Source: Mesobacillus zeae (GTDB taxonomy: Bacteria; Bacillota; Bacilli; Bacillales; Cytobacillaceae). Taken from it: a stretch of DNA of 41,266 nt. The DNA lies in assembly GCF_003570705.1 (NCBI RefSeq), contig NZ_QWVT01000049.1, positions 1 through 41,266 of the forward strand, given 5' to 3'. Below are positions 8,667 through 15,307 of this stretch, one piece after another (position 1 is the first letter of the stretch; each line of letters starts with the position of its first letter). The notes beneath the pieces are model-generated. The model did not search any database, was not told the DNA's origin, and saw only the letters and a list, made by a program, of their open reading frames with translations. Made by a program: the position numbers and the translations under genes.

Positions 8667-8725
8667 AAAAGGAAATAATAGAAAATTTATAGGTTTTTTC
8701 CTAGTAATTTCCTTTTCTATTTTTT
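8667..8725 (+). terminator. Leader hairpin with T-run (possible attenuator)
   Basis: AAAAGGAAAT (8667-8676) pairs with ATTTCCTTTT (8707-8716), with an inner TAGG/CCTA pairing around a TTTTTT loop, followed by CTATTTTTT. No + strand gene ends just upstream, so this terminator-like hairpin lies in the leader of the 8772 ORF rather than after a gene. Confidence 0.4.
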
Positions 8726-8771
8726 AAAATAGATATATGTTTGTTTTAATTTTTAAAGGGGGAAGTTTTAA

Positions 8772-8906
8772 ATGGGGAGAAATGTTTCAAAACGAGGGAT
8801 AACCTCCTGCGGGAATGGATTATCTTGTTGCAAGGAGAAAGCCAAGCGAGTGCAAAACGTTGGGGACGTTGAGGCATTTGCAGGAGTAAAGGGGTGGGCA
8901 AAATGA
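8772..8906 (+). CDS. Small ORF, 44 aa, translationally coupled to the M48 gene
   Basis: ATG at 8772 follows GGGGGAAG (8757-8764) at good spacing. The product starts MGRNVSKRGITSCGNGLSCC and ends AFAGVKGWAK; it is basic, with three Cys (CX5CC) and no membrane segment. Its TGA overlaps the ATG of the protease gene (ATGA), the usual sign of translational coupling. I do not recognise the peptide. It may be a real small protein, or a leader peptide whose translation opens the protease start. Support is the ribosome site plus the exact overlap. Confidence 0.5.
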   Translation: MGRNVSKRGITSCGNGLSCCKEKAKRVQNVGDVEAFAGVKGWAK

Positions 8907-9715
8907 ATCAAATAGAAGAGCGACTTGTTCACGAACAGGAAAAAGCCTTTTTTATTTGTTGTGTGATCATCAGCGTATTGGTTTATTTGCTCTTATTGAT
9001 TACATTTGTAGGAATCCTCTATATACCGTTGATTTTTGGGGTCACACTGTTTATACACGGTATTGCCATCGGAAACATTCGTAACAATGGAGTTAGACTC
9101 AATAAAAATCAATTCCCAAAAATATATGCACGAGCCGAAAAAATCGCCTTTGATATGGGAATTCGAGAAGTGCCGAATATTTATATCCTGCAATCTGATG
9201 GTATTTTGAATGCTTTTGCAACAAGGTTTTTCGGGAAAAATTTCATTATATTGTATTCAGATATTGTTGAAATTGCTGAAAATGGCTTCGAGAAAGAATT
9301 GGATTTCATCATTGCTCATGAATTGGTCCATATCAAGAGAAAGCATATTACTAAGCAGATGTTCATATTGCCTGCCATGTGGTTCCCGTTACTGGGAAAT
9401 GCTTATTCAAGGGCTTGTGAGCATACATGCGACAAACTGGCTGCAGCCTATATTAATAATCCAGAGTCATCAATTAAAGCGTTAGGCATCCTTGCTGTTG
9501 GCAAGACACTTGTTAGGGAACTCAACTATGCAGAGTACGTCGGGAACGCAAAATTTGAAAGCGGCTTTTTCACGTGGTTCAGCACCGTTCTCTCAACACA
9601 TCCACCGCTTCCGCAGCGAATCACAGAGGTATATCGCATTGCACCAATGTTTCCATCAAGTCCAATAGCATCACCAGAAAGACCAAAGGCATCAGTCAGC
9701 CAAGTACAAGCCTAA
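8903..9715 (+). CDS. M48-type membrane zinc metalloprotease
   Basis: 270 aa from the ATG at 8903 (AAGGGG at 8889-8894); a GTG three codons upstream is less well placed. Two adjoining membrane segments (about residues 16-57) precede the catalytic domain. Zinc motif HELVH at 139-143 and a probable third ligand Glu173 in ACEHTCD, in the position of the usual ExxxD of M48 enzymes. The end STHPPLPQRI is the typical M48 substrate-side block. Related to HtpX-like membrane-protein quality-control proteases, but shorter in membrane segments; the substrate is unknown. Overlaps the 44-aa ORF by four bases. Confidence 0.85.
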   Translation: MNQIEERLVHEQEKAFFICCVIISVLVYLLLLITFVGILYIPLIFGVTLFIHGIAIGNIRNNGVRLNKNQFPKIYARAEKIAFDMGIREVPNIYILQSDGILNAFATRFFGKNFIILYSDIVEIAENGFEKELDFIIAHELVHIKRKHITKQMFILPAMWFPLLGNAYSRACEHTCDKLAAAYINNPESSIKALGILAVGKTLVRELNYAEYVGNAKFESGFFTWFSTVLSTHPPLPQRITEVYRIAPMFPSSPIASPERPKASVSQVQA

Positions 9716-9778
9716 AATAAAACCTTAAAGCGTAAACAGTTAAAAGCCTAAGCAGCAATAAAAAGAAATTACCAGAAC

Positions 9779-9810
9779 AAAAGAGCAGCTCCCCAGCGGA
9801 CTGCTCTTTT
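9779..9810 (+). terminator. Terminator after the M48 gene
   Basis: AAAAGAGCAG (9779-9788) and CTGCTCTTTT (9801-9810) form a 10-bp stem with a 12-base loop, followed by ACTTTACT. It lies 64 bases after the stop codon. Confidence 0.65.
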
Positions 9811-9822
9811 ACTTTACTCTCT

Positions 9823-9894
9823 CAAAGCGTGCGACCCCAGTGCTGTGAAGTATCAAAGCGTGCCTGACCCCCGGTGCGGTGGTGTGGTAAAGCG
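9823..9894 (+). repeat. REP-like repeat, copies 4a and 4b
   Basis: A degenerate unit CAAAGCGTGCGACCCC plus AGTGCTGTGAAG at 9823-9850, then a full unit CAAAGCGTGCCTGACCCCC plus GGTGCGGTGGTGTGGTAAAG from 9854. Both carry GCGTGC instead of GGGTGC, like the copy next to the RAYT gene. Confidence 0.75.
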
Positions 9895-9930
9895 TCGCGT
9901 GCTCTCTCCCCAAGTCATACAACACAAATA

Positions 9931-9961
9931 AAACCGGCAGCTGGGAAACAGCTGCCGGTTT
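9931..9961 (-). terminator. Terminator of the NlpC/P60 gene
   Basis: AAACCGGCAGCTG (9931-9943), loop GGAAA, CAGCTGCCGGTTT (9949-9961): a perfect 13-bp stem 12 bases past the stop of the minus-strand gene, with A/T-rich sequence on both sides, so it may work in both directions. Confidence 0.8.
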
Positions 9962-9973
9962 TTAATATATTTA

Positions 9974-10624
9974 TTAGATGCGTTTTGCACCGAGATATCT
10001 AGGTTTCCAGTAAGAATTTTTTGTGCTTGCAATCGATACTCCGTAAGAAGAAGCCGATTGGATCATTTGTCCGTTCCCTATGTAGATAGCAACGTGTGAT
10101 ACTCTTCCAGGTGAACCTGTTGCAAAGAACATCAAATCTCCAGGAATTAAGGATGTTACCGCTGTTCCTCTTGTTGCCATTTCAGCAGCAGAGCGGGGCA
10201 GCGATTTTCCAGCTTGCCTGTAGGAATAGCCTACCAGGCCGGAGCAGTCAAAACCGCTAGGAGTCGTTCCTCCGTATCTGTATCTAACACCAAGGTTGTT
10301 TTTAGCAACCGCGATGGCTTTTGAGCGGTAGTTACTAGTAGTAGTCTTTCTAGTCGTAATATAACGAGAGCTGACATAACCTTGCTTGCCATTGGCTGAA
10401 ACCCTTGCCCAGCCATTTGACTGAGAATACACTGTGAGACTTTTTCCTTTTGTCATTCTTGTAATGATAGAAGCACTTGTCGAAGGAGCTTTTCGGACGT
10501 TTAAAGAACCAGAGTCAATATTTACATAATAGGTCTTTCCTGCGGCGTGAGCCTTGTCCATGGACGGTGCTACAGTAGCAGCAAATGCGAAAAGAAACAA
10601 GACAGCTAGTATTCTCTTTAACAA
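9974..10624 (-). CDS. Secreted SH3b - NlpC/P60 peptidoglycan endopeptidase
   Basis: 216 aa, TTG start with GGGGGT upstream on the coding strand. Signal peptide to about residue 27 (MDKAHA). One SH3b wall-binding domain (GSLNVRKAPSTSASI, 39-53, to YVSSRYI at 83-89), then an NlpC/P60 domain with catalytic Cys127 in FDCSGLVGYS and His177 in VSHVAIYIG. Such enzymes cut gamma-D-Glu to meso-diaminopimelate or the cross-link side of stem peptides in the wall. Size is small, as in single-SH3b LytE/LytF-like enzymes. It stands alone with its own terminator. Confidence 0.92.
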   Translation of the reverse strand: MLKRILAVLFLFAFAATVAPSMDKAHAAGKTYYVNIDSGSLNVRKAPSTSASIITRMTKGKSLTVYSQSNGWARVSANGKQGYVSSRYITTRKTTTSNYRSKAIAVAKNNLGVRYRYGGTTPSGFDCSGLVGYSYRQAGKSLPRSAAEMATRGTAVTSLIPGDLMFFATGSPGRVSHVAIYIGNGQMIQSASSYGVSIASTKNSYWKPRYLGAKRI

Positions 10625-10831
10625 GTTGTTTTACCCCCGATTGCTAGATAGTAAACTTAGTATAATCTGTAAGGGGTTACAGACAAATAACAGCAAAATT
10701 ACATTTATATTACACGCACCGACACGGTGTATAAGTATTTTTGTCGTAAACTCCCGTAACAACGCAAAACAAAGAGACAGCTTTCAAACTGCCTCTCATT
10801 CTATTATATGAAAATAAAAACTTCTATATTG

Positions 10832-10939
10832 TTAGGCACCATGGATAATTGTCTTTTGAGAACGATAGCTGATCGCCTCAAGGATGAAAAGCTTTTCTTG
10901 TTTTGACAGTATACTCCAGCTTCCAACCCTTATTTTCAT
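10832..10939 (-). CDS. Small ORF, 35 aa, unknown
   Basis: ATG at 10939 with AGGAG nine bases upstream on the coding strand. The product runs MKIRVGSWSILSKQEKLFIL then EAISYRSQKTIIHGA; one probable helix, basic, no membrane segment. No neighbour overlaps it and the surrounding 700 bases contain no other minus-strand gene. I recognise no family. The good ribosome site is the main support. Confidence 0.4.
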   Translation of the reverse strand: MKIRVGSWSILSKQEKLFILEAISYRSQKTIIHGA

Positions 10940-11126
10940 TGCAACCACTCCTATTTAAAATATATCAAAATACGCACTGGCTTGGTGTCTGGGTAATATT
11001 TGAATTTATATTACCTTATACCGCCATTAAACGAAAATCAAACAACAAAAATTTCTACATATTTCCCGAGAAATAAGTAAAGATTTTGGTATATTCGAAG
11101 ACTTTTTGGGGAATATTAAGGTGTAA

Positions 11127-11355
11127 ATCCCGTTTGGCGAAACTTATGGCAGAAAATGCGGTGATTTCCACTGGAATTAAAACTCTTCTTTCATGCATAA
11201 TAGAGCAAACGGGATAGAAAGAGGGAAGGTTTGCAGTGATTGCCCTCTAATCTATAAATCCATTACTTACTGTCTTTTATTTTTGTACATAAAAAATGCA
11301 CTTATCGAATAATTATAGATTACACATGGACGAGGGACGAATAAGTTTCGCCAAA
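11127..11355 (+). promoter_or_regulatory. Structured leader with competing inverted repeats
   Basis: TTTGGCGAAACTTAT (11133-11147) and ATAAGTTTCGCCAAA (11341-11355) are exact reverse complements, 15 bp. The left arm overlaps ATCCCGTTTG (11127-11136), which pairs perfectly with CAAACGGGAT (11206-11215), so the two pairings exclude each other. GCAAAC (11205-11210) can also pair with GTTTGC (11229-11234). The right arm ends five bases before the AGGAGG of the 54-aa ORF. It does not match a riboswitch class that I remember. Could be an RNA switch, or a small element with terminal inverted repeats. Confidence 0.45.
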
Positions 11356-11374
11356 GCAAGAGGAGGAGAAACGT

Positions 11375-11539
11375 ATGAACGAAACAGTCCAAAAACTAAA
11401 ATATCATTGGCACTATTTTCTTCAAAAACACAATGAAGCATTGCTGAAGGACGCCCTGTGCGTACATCTCAAATCAAAGCTTACCGAAAAAGCAAGCTAC
11501 CACCGCGTCAAGGCAAGCTCTTTAAGGTATGACATTTGA
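11375..11539 (+). CDS. Small protein, 54 aa, unknown
   Basis: ATG at 11375 behind a strong AGGAGGAG (11361-11368). The product begins MNETVQKLKYHWHYFLQKHN and continues to a C-terminus SSLRYDI; it is helical, basic, rich in His and Tyr, and has a single Cys. A clear terminator follows 26 bases after the stop, so this is a complete single-gene unit with an unusual leader. No family recognised; a small regulatory protein is a guess only. Confidence 0.65.
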   Translation: MNETVQKLKYHWHYFLQKHNEALLKDALCVHLKSKLTEKASYHRVKASSLRYDI

Positions 11540-11565
11540 TCCCAATTATATTGATATGGTCGATT

Positions 11566-11601
11566 GATCTTCCAAAGATTCTGGGGGATCTTTTTATTTT
11601 T
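11566..11601 (+). terminator. Terminator of the 54-aa gene
   Basis: GATCTTCC (11566-11573) and GGGGGATC (11583-11590) pair over 8 bp with two G-U pairs, followed by TTTTTATTTTT. Confidence 0.75.
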
Positions 11602-11603
11602 CA

Positions 11604-11940
11604 GGCTTGATTGTTTGAAAAATCTCCCCAAACGCCAACCTTCAGCCGCCTGTCAACCCAGTCGCTAATCGCCCCGGCTTCCCCAGGCCAAACAGCAAAA
11701 CTCAGGACCCCAGTGTTGTTGAGGCCACTCAGCCATTCTCAGCCCCGCGCCATTCCCCATTCATCCAACCCTCAACCCCTCAACCATCCATCCACCTCCC
11801 CAGCCATCCATCCACCTCCCCAGCCAACCATCCACCTCCGCAACCAACCCAAGCAATTCACCACCCCTTCCGTACATTTCATCCCCGCCCCACACAGCTA
11901 TTTGCTTTCCCTGATCCCCAAAAAGCGATACTATTAGACT
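11604..11940. repeat. C-rich, G-poor segment with 20-bp tandem repeats
   Basis: About 330 bases strongly C-rich on the + strand. The core is three adjacent 20-base units at 11781-11800, 11801-11820 and 11821-11840 (consensus CAGCCATCCATCCACCTCCC) with a decayed fourth. Long open frames cross it on both strands, but they have low-complexity composition and no ribosome sites, so I do not call a gene. Confidence 0.7.
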
Positions 11941-12031
11941 ATCTTTCAAAATATTGGTTACTATCGGAAAAGAATATTTTCTATTAACCGATATAAAGAG
12001 AAATAGATAAAATACGAGAGGAAAGACAGTC

Positions 12032-14536
12032 ATGAAACGTCCTTTATTATTCCTGATTGCGTCGGCTTTCTTTTTGGTGCCGACAGCTGCATCTGCAGCA
12101 GATCTTGATGTAACCCCGAAAGTGTCGAAGTTCAGCACTGAAGAATTATTCGACAAGAAGGAAAATGATTTTGCCAGCAGGGAGCTAATCATTAAATTCC
12201 GGGAAACGGTCCGGGAAAAAGAAAAGCAGGCTGTTTTTAATTCGATTGAAGGTGTCGAAATTGAGAGCCTTCCATCAGCAGAATTCTCGCTTGTAAAGGT
12301 TCCAAAAGGGACAAACCTGGAAAAATTGGCTGAAAACCTCCTTTCATTTCGCCAAGTGGAGTTCGTCGAGCCAAACTACCGGGTGGAATCCGCTTATGTG
12401 CCAAGAGACCCTGGATATACAAAGCAATGGTACCTGAAAAAAATCAATGCACCGCAAGCCTGGGACCAAAACAAAGGTTCCGAAAAGATAACTGTGGCAG
12501 TTATCGACGGGGGAGTTCAGACAAACCACCCCGATTTGATCGGAAAAATTGTTTCTCCATACGATATGGTATCCCGCAAAACACGCATGGCACCTGATGT
12601 GCATGGAACGCATGTGGCGGGAATCATCGCGGCCTCCAACAATAAAATTGGCATATCGGGTGTTGCACCCAATGTCAAAATCATGCCAATCAATGTTTTC
12701 TCCGGAAATGATGCTGAGATGTATAACATCGCCGATGCGATTATTTACGCAGCAGACCGGAAGGCGGATGTCATCAATATGAGCCTTGGGAGCAGAAGCT
12801 ACAGCTATATTGTTGACTATGCGGTGAATTATGCTGCTAAAAAGGGTGTGATGGTGGTCGCTGCGGCAGGGAATGAAGATACCGATGCAAAAACGTACCC
12901 AGCTGCGCTGAAACATGTTGTTGGAATCAGTGCCACTGATATCCGCGACAGAATCACTTATTTTTCAAACTTTGGAAGCTATATTGATTTCGCCGCACCG
13001 GGCAACGGAATCTACTCTACCGTTTCCGGCAGCTCCTATACATATTTAAGCGGCACTTCGATGGCTTCACCTGTTGTAGCAGGTGCTGCAGCTCTTGTTC
13101 TGTCCAAGAATCCGCTGCTGACACCATCGCAAGTGATGGGAATCCTGAAAAAATCATCCGTTGATTTAGGCGATAAAGGCTGGGACGGTCTGTACGGATT
13201 TGGCCGAATTGATGTCAACAAGGCCTTGATGAAAACGCCAGCGCCAATCTCATCTATCTCGCAAACAGCGCCAAGCTTTTCCGTTGATGCTGAGCGCAAA
13301 AACGGCATTTCATTTACACTGCAGGGCGGTACAAAGTTCTCGCTTTATATCCAAAACTCAAAAGGTGAAACAGTCAAGAAAATCATTACAAATAAGAAAT
13401 GGACAGGCGGAAAGGTCTCCGCTTCGTGGAATGGAAAGCTTGATAGCGGCAAATATGCTTGGACCGGCAATTATAAGCTGGTTGTGAAAGCATCCAATGG
13501 GAAACGTTCTGCTTTAAAACGTACTGACATCAAGGTAACGAACAATGTTGTACCTTCCATCAAGGCCGCGTCGTCCGCATTATATTCACCAGCTGTAACC
13601 GGAAAGCTCACCATTCCTTATACAGTGAATAAAAAGGCGATGGTAACAGCTGTCATTACAAACAGCAGCAACAGAGAAGTCCGCAGGCTGCTGAACCGTT
13701 ACACTGTACTCTCCAGAACCCGCCAGCTTACATGGGACGGAAAAGACAGCAAAGGGAAAAGAGTGGCTGACGGAAAGTATACACTGTCACTGTCGGTCGT
13801 TGATTCAGCTAAGAGAAGAGGAACAACGCGGAAAATGGTTATAACAGTCGATACTAAAGGGCCGACTGCCAAAACGGTTGTAAAAACCTCACCATTTGTG
13901 ATTGATGGCAAATCAAAAACAGCTTTTTCAGGTGAGTTTAAGGAAAAAGTTACCGTAAACGCATACGTGATTACTGGTGAAAATACAAAGCTGAAAACGC
14001 TCGCATCGAAAAAAGTCTTTAATCCCGGCACCATAAATTTCTCTTGGGACGGAAAAAATGATAAAGCTCAGGCAGTACCTGAAGGGAAATACAGATATAT
14101 GATTGAACTATCTGACGCTGCAGGGAACAAAACCATTGCAAAAAGCAGCGTATTTGAACTCGTACACCCTCCAGTTGTGCGCTCACAGGCTGAATTTAAC
14201 TATCCTTCTGAAGGGGAAACGGTGTTTGGGTACAGCGTCAGCAAGCCTGGAACAGTGACAGTCCAAATATTTAAAGACGGCCAGCCGTTTAGAAAAATAG
14301 AAGAAAACATCGCTAAGACAGCGGGAAGCCACCAGTTCGTTTGGGACGGAAAAAACGATAGTGGCAATCCTGGTGTGGATGGAGATTACGCCTTTAAGAT
14401 TTCTATTAAAGACAATTATTCTTTGTCACATACCTTCAGTGGAACGATCCATTTAAAATGGCCGGCAACTGTAACACCAGATCCGGAACCAAGCGTTGAG
14501 CCAGACGGCACGGCAAGCGCTGACGAAGCTATATAA
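12032..14536 (+). CDS. Secreted subtilisin-like serine protease (S8) with FlgD-type Ig repeats
   Basis: 834 aa, ATG with GAGAGGAAAG upstream. Signal peptide to about residue 23 (AASAA). An I9-like propeptide covers about 48-120 (ELIIKF, then VEFVEPNYRVE). The S8 domain has Asp159 in VAVIDGGV, His191 in VHGTHVAG, oxyanion Asn281 in AAAGNED and Ser343 in SGTSMASP. After about 400 come four or so Ig-like modules, each containing a block like LTWDGKDSKGKRVADGKYT, the pattern of the FlgD Ig domain. An extracellular, calcium-type subtilase presumably tethered or spaced by those modules. No wall-sorting motif is seen. Convergent with the sortase gene. Confidence 0.92.
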   Translation: MKRPLLFLIASAFFLVPTAASAADLDVTPKVSKFSTEELFDKKENDFASRELIIKFRETVREKEKQAVFNSIEGVEIESLPSAEFSLVKVPKGTNLEKLAENLLSFRQVEFVEPNYRVESAYVPRDPGYTKQWYLKKINAPQAWDQNKGSEKITVAVIDGGVQTNHPDLIGKIVSPYDMVSRKTRMAPDVHGTHVAGIIAASNNKIGISGVAPNVKIMPINVFSGNDAEMYNIADAIIYAADRKADVINMSLGSRSYSYIVDYAVNYAAKKGVMVVAAAGNEDTDAKTYPAALKHVVGISATDIRDRITYFSNFGSYIDFAAPGNGIYSTVSGSSYTYLSGTSMASPVVAGAAALVLSKNPLLTPSQVMGILKKSSVDLGDKGWDGLYGFGRIDVNKALMKTPAPISSISQTAPSFSVDAERKNGISFTLQGGTKFSLYIQNSKGETVKKIITNKKWTGGKVSASWNGKLDSGKYAWTGNYKLVVKASNGKRSALKRTDIKVTNNVVPSIKAASSALYSPAVTGKLTIPYTVNKKAMVTAVITNSSNREVRRLLNRYTVLSRTRQLTWDGKDSKGKRVADGKYTLSLSVVDSAKRRGTTRKMVITVDTKGPTAKTVVKTSPFVIDGKSKTAFSGEFKEKVTVNAYVITGENTKLKTLASKKVFNPGTINFSWDGKNDKAQAVPEGKYRYMIELSDAAGNKTIAKSSVFELVHPPVVRSQAEFNYPSEGETVFGYSVSKPGTVTVQIFKDGQPFRKIEENIAKTAGSHQFVWDGKNDSGNPGVDGDYAFKISIKDNYSLSHTFSGTIHLKWPATVTPDPEPSVEPDGTASADEAI

Positions 14537-14638
14537 GAAAAAATGCAGCAATAACGTATACCAATTACACGATCAACTTATACACAGCACCTATCTATGT
14601 ATACACAACACAAACGCAACGTACACATAGCAATGAAA

Positions 14639-14674
14639 AATACAGCCGCAGCTTATAATAGCTGCGGCTGTATT
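14639..14674. terminator. Bidirectional terminator between subtilase and sortase genes
   Basis: AATACAGCCGCAGCT (14639-14653), loop TATAAT, AGCTGCGGCTGTATT (14660-14674): perfect 15-bp stem, T-run on the + side (TTTCTTTT) and A-run before it (ATGAAAAA), so it serves both convergent genes. Confidence 0.88.
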
Positions 14675-14686
14675 TCTTTTAGGAAT

Positions 14687-15307
14687 TCAATTCAGTTTCT
14701 TTTCTGCCAAATCGGCAATTAAAATATACCGATCCGGTGCATCGCCGATATAGGAGAAGGGATAGCAGGTGGTGACTGTCAGCGTAGCGCGCGGTTTTGG
14801 AACAATCACTGTCCGGTCATCGGCAGAGACAATCCGCACTTTCCTGACCTTATACGTAAACTCTCCTGCCGTTGTTTTCGCAATAAGCAAGTCGCCTTTG
14901 CCAACTTCTCCGAGTTTGCGGAAAACTGTATCCCTGTGTCCGGAAAGGACGGAGTTATCTTTTTCTCCAGGAAGGACGCTTCCGGCAAAGTGCCCAACAC
15001 CTTGATCGAGCTCGTCCTCATCAGTCCCGTGGTAAATCGGGAGGCTTGCCTCAATCTTTGGGATGACGAGCTCCCCAATCACCTCGCCTTTTGAAGGGCG
15101 CTCCGGATAAAGGACAGGTTCACTCTTGGTCTCTTTTGGTGCGGCTGGTTTTGCCGCAGCCTTTTTTACCGGTGGGCTTGAAGCTTCAGAAAAGGGAAAA
15201 AGGTGGGTGACATTTGAAAAAATCAGCCACACGCCTGCAATGATGCACAATAGACTGGCAATGGATGTGATATTCAGTTTCTTTTTCCGTTTTTTCCTTG
15301 GCCTCAA
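14687..15307 (-). CDS. Class D-like sortase
   Basis: 206 aa from a TTG start that overlaps the stop of the upstream acidic protein by four bases; AAAGGA lies about 18 bases upstream, so the start depends on coupling. A very basic N-terminus (RPRKKRKKK) and a membrane helix (about 13-34) anchor it, followed by an Ala/Pro/Lys linker. The catalytic set is visible: His124 in LSGHRDTVF, Cys181 in TLTVTTCYPF, Arg193 in APDRYI. TLTVTTC and the N-in membrane anchor fit class D/E sortases rather than SrtA. It is expected to cleave the LPXT-type signal of the adjacent gene's product and link it to the wall. Confidence 0.9.
   Translation of the reverse strand: MRPRKKRKKKLNITSIASLLCIIAGVWLIFSNVTHLFPFSEASSPPVKKAAAKPAAPKETKSEPVLYPERPSKGEVIGELVIPKIEASLPIYHGTDEDELDQGVGHFAGSVLPGEKDNSVLSGHRDTVFRKLGEVGKGDLLIAKTTAGEFTYKVRKVRIVSADDRTVIVPKPRATLTVTTCYPFSYIGDAPDRYILIADLAEKKLN

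Noticed and set aside
6835-9894. REP repeats as a CRISPR array
   Set aside because: Units are scattered or adjacent without regular unique spacers, and no cas gene is present.
10795-10800. Small stem AGAGACAG/CTGCCTCT near 10770-10798 as a terminator
   Set aside because: Short, imperfect and without a T-run; it may serve the 35-aa ORF but the evidence is too weak to list.
11127-11355. Structured leader as a c-di-GMP, SAM, purine, T-box or ydaO-type riboswitch
   Set aside because: The conserved blocks that I remember for these classes are missing; kept only as an unclassified structure.
11611-11937. 108-codon Pro-rich open frame on the + strand and a 143-codon frame opposite (11761-12192)
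   Set aside because: Both are products of the C-rich low-complexity tandem repeat and have no ribosome site; the opposite frame also runs antisense into the signal peptide region of the subtilase gene.
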